Shown: in pieces, positions 54,110 through 62,417 of the stretch
How positions within the stretch are numbered: position 1 is the stretch's first letter
How the letters are laid out: each line of letters starts with the position of its first letter
From: Lachnospiraceae bacterium AM48-27BH
GTDB taxonomy: Bacteria; Bacillota; Clostridia; Lachnospirales; Lachnospiraceae
Length of the DNA: 64,000 nt
NCBI GenBank assembly: GCA_003478355.1
Contig: QUFC01000015.1
Coordinates: 19,756 to 83,755, forward strand
Direction: 5' to 3'
Position numbers and translations under genes: made by a program
Notes under the pieces: model-generated
Database searches by the model: none
The model's input: only the letters and a program-made list of their open reading frames with translations
What the model was told of the DNA's origin: nothing

Positions 54110-54727
54110 TTATGATTTCTTCTTTTTACTGTGATCCACCGGATAATCTTCACGGATCTGGTCGATCAGCATTTCCATAGCCTGCTTCTTTAAAAATACA
54201 TCAAAGCCAAGGGCGCAGATAAAAGTGAAAAGCTGCAGATAATCCTTATCTTCCTTCTGATCGGTAAAAGACTCCTCAGAGGCATGAAATTTGCGGAGAA
54301 GGTCTTCTTTTAACCGTTTCATCTGCTCATACTCCATAGAGAAAACTTCCTCGTAGATATCCTGCAGAGACAGACCAGAAGCATCCATGAAATGTCCCTC
54401 TGTGATCGGAGCAAAAAGAGCTTCAATATCATGGAAAGAAAGCATATTTTTGAAGTAGTAGATAAAGACCAGCAGCAGCATATGTTCTCTGGAATATTTC
54501 TTCTTTACAGGAGGAGGAAGAAGATTGTTCTTGGCATAGTTGTTGATCATGGTCTTTGTCAGAACTTTATCATCCTCATAACGCTTGGACTGCCCCAGGT
54601 GTTCATCCATAAAGGTAGTTACCTGATCCATGTAAAGATCGATATTCGGAATCTGTTCCGGTTTGATATAATCAAGACTGTCCAGCCGGGCAAAAAAATC
54701 ACGTAAACGTTCTTTATTAGTTTTCAT
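54110..54727 (-). CDS. DUF1836 domain protein
   Basis: 205 residues. LTKTMINNYAKNNLLPPPVK and KKYSREHMLLLVFIYYFKNM are the conserved DUF1836 blocks. These resemble a MerR-like or winged helix, so a DNA-binding role is possible. It ends in a lysine-rich tail (HSKKKKS). The function is unknown. It is probably monocistronic. Confidence 0.87.
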   Translation of the reverse strand: MKTNKERLRDFFARLDSLDYIKPEQIPNIDLYMDQVTTFMDEHLGQSKRYEDDKVLTKTMINNYAKNNLLPPPVKKKYSREHMLLLVFIYYFKNMLSFHDIEALFAPITEGHFMDASGLSLQDIYEEVFSMEYEQMKRLKEDLLRKFHASEESFTDQKEDKDYLQLFTFICALGFDVFLKKQAMEMLIDQIREDYPVDHSKKKKS

Positions 54728-55046
54728 AATCTGTTGTCACCTCTCTATCACATTATATAGTTTTCAAAACCAGATGACAAGAGGAAATGTGATTTATTTT
54801 TTACAGTTCGTGCAATGGATGAATGATACCAGTTACTGTACATGGGTAGGCATTTTCTGAACTGAAAATGCCGTATAGATCGGAATTCTGGCATTTACAA
54901 AATGAAAAAAATCATCTATAATAGAGAGAATCCAGAAATTGTGGACATAGGATATGTTCAGAATGGATCGGAAGTTAAACAGGAAAACAGCCGGAGTCCG
55001 TCACAGAAGAGCGGAGGGCGGCGAAGTACATAGAGGAGGAATCACC
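54728..55046. repeat. Intergenic region with repeat D copy 2 (54834-54876)
   Basis: The region of about 320 bases holds the repeat: TACTGTACA, the hairpin GGCATTTTC-TGAACT-GAAAATGCC and GTAT, nearly identical to 21624-21666. The promoter of the next operon probably lies at about 54900-54930 (TATAAT at 54917-54922). Confidence 0.7.
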
Positions 55047-55301
55047 ATGAGATATGATATGAAACCACAGGGCGTCTGCGCAAGACAGATCAGCTTTGAT
55101 TTAGATGGAAATGTTGTTACCAACGTGGTATTTACCAATGGGTGTAATGGAAATTTAAAGGCGATCGGCAAACTGGTTAACGGAATGACCGTGGAGCAGA
55201 TTGAAGGATATCTGTTAGGTAATCAGTGCGGCATGAAAGGAACATCCTGTGCAGACCAGCTGGCCAAGTGTGTCCGCCAGGCTTATGAGCAGTCAAAATA
55301 A
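55047..55301 (+). CDS. TSCPD domain protein (TIGR03905 type)
   Basis: 84 residues. MRYDMKPQGVCARQISFDLD, VVFTNGCNGNLKAIGKLVNG, and CGMKGTSCADQLAKCVRQAY contain four conserved cysteines likely to bind a metal. The TSCPD domain also occurs at the end of some ribonucleotide reductases. The stand-alone form has no known function. Its stop lies 12 bases before the chosen pcrA start. Confidence 0.88.
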   Translation: MRYDMKPQGVCARQISFDLDGNVVTNVVFTNGCNGNLKAIGKLVNGMTVEQIEGYLLGNQCGMKGTSCADQLAKCVRQAYEQSK

Positions 55302-55313
55302 GTGAGGGCAGAT

Positions 55314-57638
55314 ATGAGTTCTTATGAATTGCTGAATCCCAAGCAGAAAGAGGCCGTCTTCTGTACAGAAGGGCCTCTTTTGATTCTGGCGGGTGCGGGC
55401 TCTGGTAAAACCAGGGTCCTGACTTACCGGATCGCCCATCTGATCGAGGATGAGGGCGTGAACCCATGGAATATCATGGCGATTACATTTACCAATAAGG
55501 CAGCAGGAGAAATGCGGGAGCGTGTGGATCAGCAGGTGCAGTTTGGTTCTGAGAGCATCTGGGTCAGCACGTTCCATTCTTCCTGTGTGCGGATTCTGCG
55601 GAGACATATTGATTTTCTGGGGTATGATACCAGCTTTTCCATTTATGATACCGATGATCAGAAGACTTTGCTCAAGCAGATTTTGAAGGCTATGCAGCTG
55701 GACTCCAAGCTGTTTAAGGAGCGGGCGGTGTTAAGCCAGATCTCCAATGCGAAGAATGAACTGATCACGCCGGAGGAATTTCTGTTAAATAATTCCGGTG
55801 ATTATCATGACCGGAAGGTGGGAGAGGTCTACCAGGAGTATCAGAAACGGTTAAAACAGAACAATGCCCTGGATTTTGATGATCTGATCATGAAGACGGT
55901 GGAATTGTTCCAGAACAATCCGCAGGTGTTGGAGTATTATCAGGAACGGTTCCGTTATATTATGGTGGATGAGTACCAGGACACCAACACGGCCCAGTTC
56001 CGGCTTATTGATCTGTTAGCTGGAAAATATAAGAACCTGTGTGTGGTTGGTGATGATGACCAGTCCATTTATAAGTTCCGCGGAGCCAATATTGGCAATA
56101 TTTTAAACTTTGAGCAGGCATTTCCGGGAGCGACGGTGATCAAGCTGGAGCAGAATTACCGTTCCACCCAGAATATCCTGGATGCGGCCAATGCGGTGAT
56201 CCGCAACAACCGGGGACGGAAGGAGAAGACACTCTGGACTGCTAATGGCGAGGGAGACAAGATCCGGTTTAAGCAGTTTGATCAGTCCTATGAAGAAGCG
56301 GATTTTATCGTGAAGGATATATTAGCCAAAGGCTATCCTTATGAGGACTGTGCAGTTCTCTACCGGACCAATGCCCAGTCCCGTCTTCTTGAGGAGAAAT
56401 GCATTGCATACAATGTACCGTACCGTCTGGTGGGAGGCGTGAACTTCTATCAGAGAAAAGAGATCAAGGATGTGCTGGCGTATTTAAAGACCATTGCCAA
56501 CGGACGGGATGATCTGGCGGTGAGCCGTATTGTTAATGTGCCGAAACGGGGAATCGGAGCGACCTCCATCGGAAAAGTGACTATTTTTGCATCTGCCAAC
56601 GGTTACAGCCTGTATGACGCTATGCTCCGGGCAAAAGTCGTTCCGGGACTTGGAAAAGCAGCGGAGAAGATCGGCACCTTTACAGATTTCATTGAAGAAA
56701 TGCGTGGCCGGATGAAACAGGAAGACTACACCATCAAGCAGCTTTTAGAGGATGTGCTGGAAGAGTCCGGCTATCGGAGGGAGCTGGAAGCAGAAGGTGA
56801 GGTCGAAGGCCAGAGCCGTCTGGAAAACGTGGAAGAGCTGGTCAATAAAGCCGTTGCTTACTGGGAGAAAGCAGAAGAGCCGTCTCTGGATGAGTTCTTA
56901 GAGGAAGTTGCCCTGGTGGCAGATGTGGATCAGTTAGATCAGAGCGAGGCCCGTGTGACATTGATGACCCTTCACAGCGCAAAGGGACTGGAGTTTGAAA
57001 ATGTCTACTTAAGCGGTATGGAGGACGGGCTGTTCCCTAGCTACATGACCATCATTTCGGATGACCGTTCTGATCTGGAAGAAGAGCGGAGACTGTGTTA
57101 TGTAGGGATTACCCGTGCGAAAAAGCATCTGACTTTGACTTCTGCCCGGATGCGGATGGTCAATGGTGAGACCCGTTATTGCAAGGTCAGCCGGTTTGTG
57201 GAGGAGATACCGGAGGAGTTACTAGAAACCAGCCGTTTAGAACCAAGGCGCTCAGGAATCAGTGCCAGAGAAAAATTAGAGGGCTTAGGCGCTGATACCG
57301 GACTTCCGTGGAACCAGCCCAAAAAACCGGCAGGTATCAGTAAGTTTGGCCGGAGTGAGAATACCTATGCTTCCAAGACAGCTACTCTGTTTTCTGGCAG
57401 CCAGGCTTTTGGTGGAAGCAGCCTTTCCGGAAAAAATCCTGGATTTGGCAAGGCATTTACGGTGGAGAAAAAGGGCCTGGATTACGTTGCAGGCGACCGG
57501 GTTTCCCATGTGAAATTTGGTCAGGGAACTGTAAAAGAGGTGAAGGATGGAGCCAGAGACTATGAGGTGACGGTAGAGTTCGATACAGCAGGAACGAAAA
57601 AGATGTTCGCGTCCTTTGCGAAGCTGAAAAAAATCTAA
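55314..57638 (+). CDS. pcrA: ATP-dependent DNA helicase PcrA/UvrD
   Basis: 774 residues. Superfamily I motifs appear in order: LAGAGSGKTRVLTYRIAHLI (motif I), TFTNKAAGEMRERV (Ia), VDEYQDTN (II), GDDDQSIYKFRGA (III), LEQNYRSTQNIL (IV), LMTLHSAKGLEFENVY (V) and EERRLCYVGITRAKKHL (VI). A PcrA-type C-terminal tail with a Tudor-like module (GDRVSHVKFGQGTVKEV) follows. It unwinds DNA 3'-5' in repair and removes RecA. The start at 55314 is preceded by a weak GAGGG site. Confidence 0.96.
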   Translation: MSSYELLNPKQKEAVFCTEGPLLILAGAGSGKTRVLTYRIAHLIEDEGVNPWNIMAITFTNKAAGEMRERVDQQVQFGSESIWVSTFHSSCVRILRRHIDFLGYDTSFSIYDTDDQKTLLKQILKAMQLDSKLFKERAVLSQISNAKNELITPEEFLLNNSGDYHDRKVGEVYQEYQKRLKQNNALDFDDLIMKTVELFQNNPQVLEYYQERFRYIMVDEYQDTNTAQFRLIDLLAGKYKNLCVVGDDDQSIYKFRGANIGNILNFEQAFPGATVIKLEQNYRSTQNILDAANAVIRNNRGRKEKTLWTANGEGDKIRFKQFDQSYEEADFIVKDILAKGYPYEDCAVLYRTNAQSRLLEEKCIAYNVPYRLVGGVNFYQRKEIKDVLAYLKTIANGRDDLAVSRIVNVPKRGIGATSIGKVTIFASANGYSLYDAMLRAKVVPGLGKAAEKIGTFTDFIEEMRGRMKQEDYTIKQLLEDVLEESGYRRELEAEGEVEGQSRLENVEELVNKAVAYWEKAEEPSLDEFLEEVALVADVDQLDQSEARVTLMTLHSAKGLEFENVYLSGMEDGLFPSYMTIISDDRSDLEEERRLCYVGITRAKKHLTLTSARMRMVNGETRYCKVSRFVEEIPEELLETSRLEPRRSGISAREKLEGLGADTGLPWNQPKKPAGISKFGRSENTYASKTATLFSGSQAFGGSSLSGKNPGFGKAFTVEKKGLDYVAGDRVSHVKFGQGTVKEVKDGARDYEVTVEFDTAGTKKMFASFAKLKKI

Positions 57639-57754
57639 AATAAGAGAAAATTCCGTGGTAAAATCCAATGGAAAATGGTATACTATTCGTAACTGTTTAA
57701 GTTTTAAATGGCAGAAGTGTCATGATTTGATAATCGGAAAGGTTGGTGTGCAGC

Positions 57755-58047
57755 ATGAATAAGTTTGATCTGATGAACAAAGACGTGATGAACCGTATGG
57801 AAGAGATTGTGAATTCCACCAAACTGAATGAGTTCCTCCACAGAAAAGAGGAAGAGGATAAGAAAAAGAACTGTATTTTATGGGTGCTGGCGATCATTGG
57901 TGCTGTAGCAGCGGTAGCAGGAATCGCATATGCGGTATATCGTTTCTTCACTCCGGATTATCTGGATGATTTTGAGGATGATTTCGATGATGATTTCGAT
58001 GATGATTCTTCGAAGATGAGGATGCGGAAAAAAAGGCTGAGAAATAA
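57755..58047 (+). CDS. Small membrane protein with acidic tail, frameshift near the end
   Basis: Residues 1-40 are charged and helical, one transmembrane helix covers about 42-63 (ILWVLAIIGAVAAVAGIAYA) and the tail is Asp/Glu-rich. As given, the tail switches abruptly to a basic sequence. Adding one T at 58006 (GATTTC) keeps it acidic (DDFFEDEDAEKKAEK) and stops at 58047, about 97 residues. I do not recognise the family with certainty. Similar single-pass acidic-tail proteins occur beside pcrA and rlmD in Lachnospiraceae. Confidence 0.7.
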
Positions 58048-58078
58048 GATACAGAACAGGTAGAAAAAAGAGTTATGA

Positions 58079-58106
58079 GCGTGTCTCATGTGAGGCACGC
58101 TTTTTG
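58079..58106 (+). terminator. Intrinsic terminator
   Basis: GCGTGTCTCA and TGAGGCACGC with one G-U pair, followed by TTTTT. Confidence 0.85.
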
Positions 58107-58177
58107 TGTCATAGGAAAGGTTATAAAGATAGGGAATCGTTGCGTTTACAGGCAGGAGAGAGAGGAGTTGCGGGTCA

Positions 58178-59557
58178 GTGAAAAAAGGAGAGAGATATAC
58201 CGGCGTGGTAGAGCGGATGGAATTCCCTAATCGTGGAATCGTGATGATCGATGGGGAACGCGCCATTGTGAAAAATGCCCTTCCGGGACAGGAAGTGACC
58301 TTTGCGGTCAATAAAAAACGGGGAGGAAGGTGCGAGGGACGTCTGTTAGAAGTAGTTAAGGAGTCCCCATTGGAGACAGAAGAAAATCGTTGCCCTCATT
58401 TTGGGATCTGCGGTGGATGCGTCTGCCAGAGTATTCCTTACGAGGAGCAGTTAAAGATCAAAGAGCAGCAGATCAAGACTTTGCTAGACAGTGTGTGCCA
58501 GGACTATGTATTTGAAGGCATCAAGGGAAGTCCGATCCATGAAGGATACCGCAATAAGATGGAATTTTCTTTTGGTGATGAGTACAAGGACGGACCACTG
58601 GCGTTGGGAATGCACAAGAGGGGCAGCTTCCATGACGTGGTGAACGTGGATCACTGCAAGATCGTCCATGAGGATTTTACGAAGATCCTGACCGCCACCA
58701 GAGAGTATTTTGCGGAGAAGAAGGTTCCATTTTATAAGAAGTTAAAGCATGAGGGCTTTTTGCGCCATCTGCTGGTGCGCCGCGCTGTGAAAACAGGAGA
58801 AATTCTGGTGGCACTGGTGACTTCCACTCAGACAGAAGGGCTGAATGAGAGCGAAGAAATGTTGATCCGGGGATGGAAGGAGACACTGCTTGGGCTTGAC
58901 CTGGAAGGCTCCTATGCAGGTATTTTACAGATCCACAATGACAGCCTGGCTGATGTGGTGCAGAGTGACGAGACCCTGGTGCTTTACGGACAGGAATATT
59001 TCTATGAGGAACTGTTAGGTCTGAAATTCAAGATCTCTCCATTTTCTTTCTTCCAGACCAATTCCTTAGGTGCAGAGGTGCTTTATGAGACGGCCAGAGG
59101 CTACGTGGGGGACACTAGAGATAAGGTCGTATTTGACTTATACAGTGGAACCGGAACCATTGCCCAGATCTTAGCACCGGTGGCTGCGAAAGTTGTTGGT
59201 GTAGAGATCGTGGAAGAGGCCGTAGAGGCGGCGAAGCAGAATGCGGCAGCCAATGGTCTGGATAACTGCGAATTTATTGCAGGAGATGTGCTGAAGGTGG
59301 TTGGCACGTTAAAAGATAAGCCGGATCTGATCGTCTTAGACCCGCCAAGAGATGGTGTTCATCCAAAAGCGCTGGATCAGATCATTGATTTCGGCGTGGA
59401 TCATATGGTTTACATTTCCTGTAAGCCGACCAGTCTGGTGAGAGATCTGGTGGTGCTGCAGGAGAGAGGGTACAAAGTGGAACGGGCGGCTGCAATTGAT
59501 ATGTTTCCATCGACCGGAAATGTAGAAACCGTTTGTCTGCTTTCGAGGAAACCTTGA
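58178..59557 (+). CDS. 23S rRNA (uracil-5-)-methyltransferase, RlmD/TrmA family
   Basis: 459 residues from a GTG behind GAGGAG. An N-terminal TRAM domain (about 1-60) is followed by the iron-sulfur cysteines in RCPHFGICGGCVC (C72, C78, C81) with a likely fourth in VDHCKI. The SAM site is VFDLYSGTGTIAQIL, LDPPRDGVH follows, and the catalytic Cys is in YISCKPTSLVRDL. Family members make 5-methyluridine in 23S rRNA (or tRNA T54). Which base is modified is not certain from sequence. Confidence 0.93.
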   Translation: MKKGERYTGVVERMEFPNRGIVMIDGERAIVKNALPGQEVTFAVNKKRGGRCEGRLLEVVKESPLETEENRCPHFGICGGCVCQSIPYEEQLKIKEQQIKTLLDSVCQDYVFEGIKGSPIHEGYRNKMEFSFGDEYKDGPLALGMHKRGSFHDVVNVDHCKIVHEDFTKILTATREYFAEKKVPFYKKLKHEGFLRHLLVRRAVKTGEILVALVTSTQTEGLNESEEMLIRGWKETLLGLDLEGSYAGILQIHNDSLADVVQSDETLVLYGQEYFYEELLGLKFKISPFSFFQTNSLGAEVLYETARGYVGDTRDKVVFDLYSGTGTIAQILAPVAAKVVGVEIVEEAVEAAKQNAAANGLDNCEFIAGDVLKVVGTLKDKPDLIVLDPPRDGVHPKALDQIIDFGVDHMVYISCKPTSLVRDLVVLQERGYKVERAAAIDMFPSTGNVETVCLLSRKP

Positions 59558-59671
59558 TTTTTGCGGTTTGTGGGATAATAAAGAAAGATAATGGACGTGT
59601 GTTTTCTGGTCTTTTGAATGAAACATTTGAATATTGAAACAGTGGGGTGGTTTGAAACCTTGCTGAATAAT

Positions 59672-59736
59672 AGGCTTTTGCTAAAAGGTATTACTTTTGC
59701 GAAAATGTATGATACCTTCTGGCAGAAGCCTTTTTA
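59672..59736. terminator. Nested hairpin terminator
   Basis: AGGCTT...AAGCCT with inner AAGGTAT/ATACCTT arms and a TTTTT tail, downstream of the methyltransferase gene. Confidence 0.6.
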
Positions 59737-59748
59737 TATAAAGATAAC

Positions 59749-59843
59749 TTGACTTCTAAATCTTACGGTTGTAATATTCAAGAGAGTATATTGTATTGTT
59801 GGAGAAAATTTTTTTGCCCAAAAATCTTACGAATGTAATAATT
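59749..59843 (+). promoter_or_regulatory. Promoter with two BlaI/MecI-like operators
   Basis: TTGACT (59749-59754), 17 bases, TAATAT (59772-59777). AAATCTTACGGTTGTAATAT begins at 59758 and covers the spacer and -10. AAATCTTACGAATGTAATAA begins at 59822. Both contain TTAC-N4-GTAA and, read on the other strand, TTACAxxCGTAAGATTT. This differs at one position from the known BlaI/MecI core TACAnnTGTA and matches its flanks. No blaI-like gene is in the window. Confidence 0.65.
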
Positions 59844-59903
59844 AAAGTGCTGTACATTGAAAATCAGGATATTACCATATTAGAAAAAAGAACGGAGGTC
59901 TAT

Positions 59904-61139
59904 ATGAAAGAAAAAAGGAGAGGCATGGGAATGAGACTATGCATGATACAAATACTTCTGAGTTGTACCATTTCGGGGTGCAGTGATATGCCCCAGGAAG
60001 AAATACAGGTTGATGATCCCTTCATTGAGGTTCAGGAGGCAACAGAAAATTCTCAGGAGAATGCGGAAGAAATTATAGAAATCTGTATGGATCTTTATAA
60101 AGAAGCAGCAGAACAAAATAAGATAGCTGATTTGGAAATGATTCGAAGTATTGTTAATCGCCTTGGAGAAAATGGATATCCGGCTGTTGACAGCAGAAAT
60201 CAAATTAACATGACGGAACCAGAGAAGGTAGTGGAATTCTGCGAAAAGGTGGATGCACAGGGGGAAGCAGAAATAACGATTCTTGAAGTCAGCTATTTGG
60301 GCGGATTTGTAAAATACGATTTGCACACAAAAGACGGAAATGTAGATGTGGTCAGAAGCTATTACAAGTATGAAAATGGAAATATGAAAAGAGAGGTTAT
60401 AGGAAACTATCAAGCGGAGTATTGGAATTATACAGAAGAAGGTTACCTGATGTTTTCCGGTGTCTGGTTTTCAGAAGAATTGTATGTTCTTACGTTGAGT
60501 GGGGCAGAGGAGCATACCGCATTGCGGGTACAGCCATTGGATGAAACATATCGGGAGTTGAGTCGGAAATATCTCCGCCCGATTGGCTTTGAACAGAATA
60601 ACATGTTTATTGTGGATTGGAGCGAGGATGATTTCGGGGCTTTGAATTTCTATGATATGTATGACATTCTCTATCCAAAAGTAAATGGTCAGTATGTTCC
60701 CTATATTGCAGATGACAACCTGGCAGTAAGTGCAGTTTATCGGATTCCAAAAGAGGAATTTGAAAGCGTTATTATGAAATATTTCAATATTGATAGTGAA
60801 ACGCTGCAATCCAAAACCGTCTATTATTCGGAGGATTCAACTTATGAATATAAGCCGAGAGGCTTCGAAGAAGTAGAGTACCCGGAATATCCATATTCAG
60901 AGGTAGTCGATTTTACAGAAAACAGCGATGGGACAATTACACTTACAGCTAATGTAGTATTCCCTTATGCAGGTGATTCCAAGGTATATGCTCATGAGGT
61001 TGTGGTCCGCCCGTTAGAGGACGGAGGGGTACAATATGTATCCAATCAAATTACACCTTCCGAGGATAATTATGAGGAAACATGGCATACACCACGGTTG
61101 ACGTTGGAAGAATGGGAAGAATTGTACGGAGGCGAATAA
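59904..61139 (+). CDS. Putative lipoprotein, paralogue 1 of 3 (possibly DUF6070)
   Basis: 411 residues from the ATG behind CGGAGG. The signal segment ends in ISGC, a lipobox. The mature part starts with an acidic linker. A helical segment follows (NAEEIIEICMDLYKEAAEQN), then beta-rich repeats with KEEFESVIMKYFNID and a C-terminal block, SEVVDFTENSDGTITLTANV, that recurs in the next two genes. I know no established function. The tandem paralogues and the BlaI-type promoter suggest an envelope stress or antibiotic-response role; inference. Confidence 0.75.
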   Translation: MKEKRRGMGMRLCMIQILLSCTISGCSDMPQEEIQVDDPFIEVQEATENSQENAEEIIEICMDLYKEAAEQNKIADLEMIRSIVNRLGENGYPAVDSRNQINMTEPEKVVEFCEKVDAQGEAEITILEVSYLGGFVKYDLHTKDGNVDVVRSYYKYENGNMKREVIGNYQAEYWNYTEEGYLMFSGVWFSEELYVLTLSGAEEHTALRVQPLDETYRELSRKYLRPIGFEQNNMFIVDWSEDDFGALNFYDMYDILYPKVNGQYVPYIADDNLAVSAVYRIPKEEFESVIMKYFNIDSETLQSKTVYYSEDSTYEYKPRGFEEVEYPEYPYSEVVDFTENSDGTITLTANVVFPYAGDSKVYAHEVVVRPLEDGGVQYVSNQITPSEDNYEETWHTPRLTLEEWEELYGGE

Positions 61140-62413
61140 TGGAAGATGTAAAATGGCTGCTTAGAAGATGTGGACTTCCGATTTTGCTGCTGTTGATTTT
61201 CGTGATAGCCGGAGTGTTCTGTTTGGGAAAATTGCATGCAGAAAAGCAAAAGGTGGCAGAAGAAGTATGGGAGCCACCTATAGAAATCGAAAATAGCGAA
61301 GCAGAAACAGAAGAAGCCGAGAATGCGGAAATTTTCACAGAGTCAGCATATTGGTTTATTCCGCAAGCCAGTGATGATCTCCTTTCAGAAAAGGAGAAGG
61401 AGCAGCTGCAGAGTACGGTTTTGTTAGCAGCAGAATCGGTCAGAGAAATCTATAAGGATATTGTAATTGCAGATGCACCAAGCTACTCTTCCGGTATTAA
61501 TGAATTTACCCACGAGCAGAGGAAAGCCGTGGTGGAACAATTGGGCAGAAGCGGTTTGGTAAGTGTTGAAGAAGATACTGCCATGCAAAACCATGAGGCA
61601 ATCGAAACATTTTATGCGGATTACTTGAATGGACAGGACTCAATGGTTACGGTATACGAAGTACATAGAGATGGACTGATCGGAGCAGTTACTTTTATTT
61701 ATCGGAAAGGTGAGCTGCAGACCTATTACATAGGAATTCGGTGGAAGGAAGGCGGTATACCAGAGATACAGGGAACTTCGGTAAGTAATGTGGCTGAGAT
61801 TAAACTGACCGAAAAAGGATATTTTATCTACGCATATGAATATGTGATTGCACATGCAAGTTTGAGACAGTATTGGAGAATAGAACCGCTTCCGGAAGAC
61901 TGTCGGGAATTGACGGAGAAATACATATCAGGACTAAGCTATGTGAATTACAATGTGCTTGTCACAAATTGGGACAGCAGCAATGTAGAGGACATTCTGA
62001 TGCCTTGTATGTATGAAGATATTTATCGGATTTCTACGGGCGAAAATCTGAAAACTGAAGATTGGAAGATTCCGGCAGAGAAATATGAAAGGATAATGAC
62101 TACTTATTTTCCGGTATCGGTAGAACAGTTGAGAGAGCATTGCGGGTATGCTGAGGGCAGCAACAGCTATGAATATGAGATGATTTATGCCAGCCCATAC
62201 CCACCTTTTGGAGAGGTGGTTGACTATACAAAAAATGCGGATGGAACGATTACACTTATCGTAGATGGAGTATGGCCGGATTATAATTCTGATCTCGCTT
62301 TTCGGAATACGGTTGTGGTTCTGCCATTTGAAGACGGAACTTTCAGATACCTTTCCAATTCTATAGAACAAATTGAGTTGGAACTGCCGCCGATAGCAAG
62401 AAAGAAAGGATGA
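61139..62413 (+). CDS. Membrane-anchored paralogue 2 of 3 (possibly DUF6070)
   Basis: 424 residues. The ATG overlaps the preceding stop (TAATG) with GGAGG just upstream, so the genes are coupled. The N-terminus is a signal anchor (LPILLLLIFVIAGVFCLGKL) without a clear lipobox. The same order of blocks is seen as in its neighbours: KEKEQLQSTVLLAAESVREI, CRELTEKYISGLSYV, EKYERIMTTYFPVS and GEVVDYTKNADGTITLIVDG. The function is unknown. Confidence 0.75.
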   Translation: MEDVKWLLRRCGLPILLLLIFVIAGVFCLGKLHAEKQKVAEEVWEPPIEIENSEAETEEAENAEIFTESAYWFIPQASDDLLSEKEKEQLQSTVLLAAESVREIYKDIVIADAPSYSSGINEFTHEQRKAVVEQLGRSGLVSVEEDTAMQNHEAIETFYADYLNGQDSMVTVYEVHRDGLIGAVTFIYRKGELQTYYIGIRWKEGGIPEIQGTSVSNVAEIKLTEKGYFIYAYEYVIAHASLRQYWRIEPLPEDCRELTEKYISGLSYVNYNVLVTNWDSSNVEDILMPCMYEDIYRISTGENLKTEDWKIPAEKYERIMTTYFPVSVEQLREHCGYAEGSNSYEYEMIYASPYPPFGEVVDYTKNADGTITLIVDGVWPDYNSDLAFRNTVVVLPFEDGTFRYLSNSIEQIELELPPIARKKG

Positions 62414-62417
62414 TATT

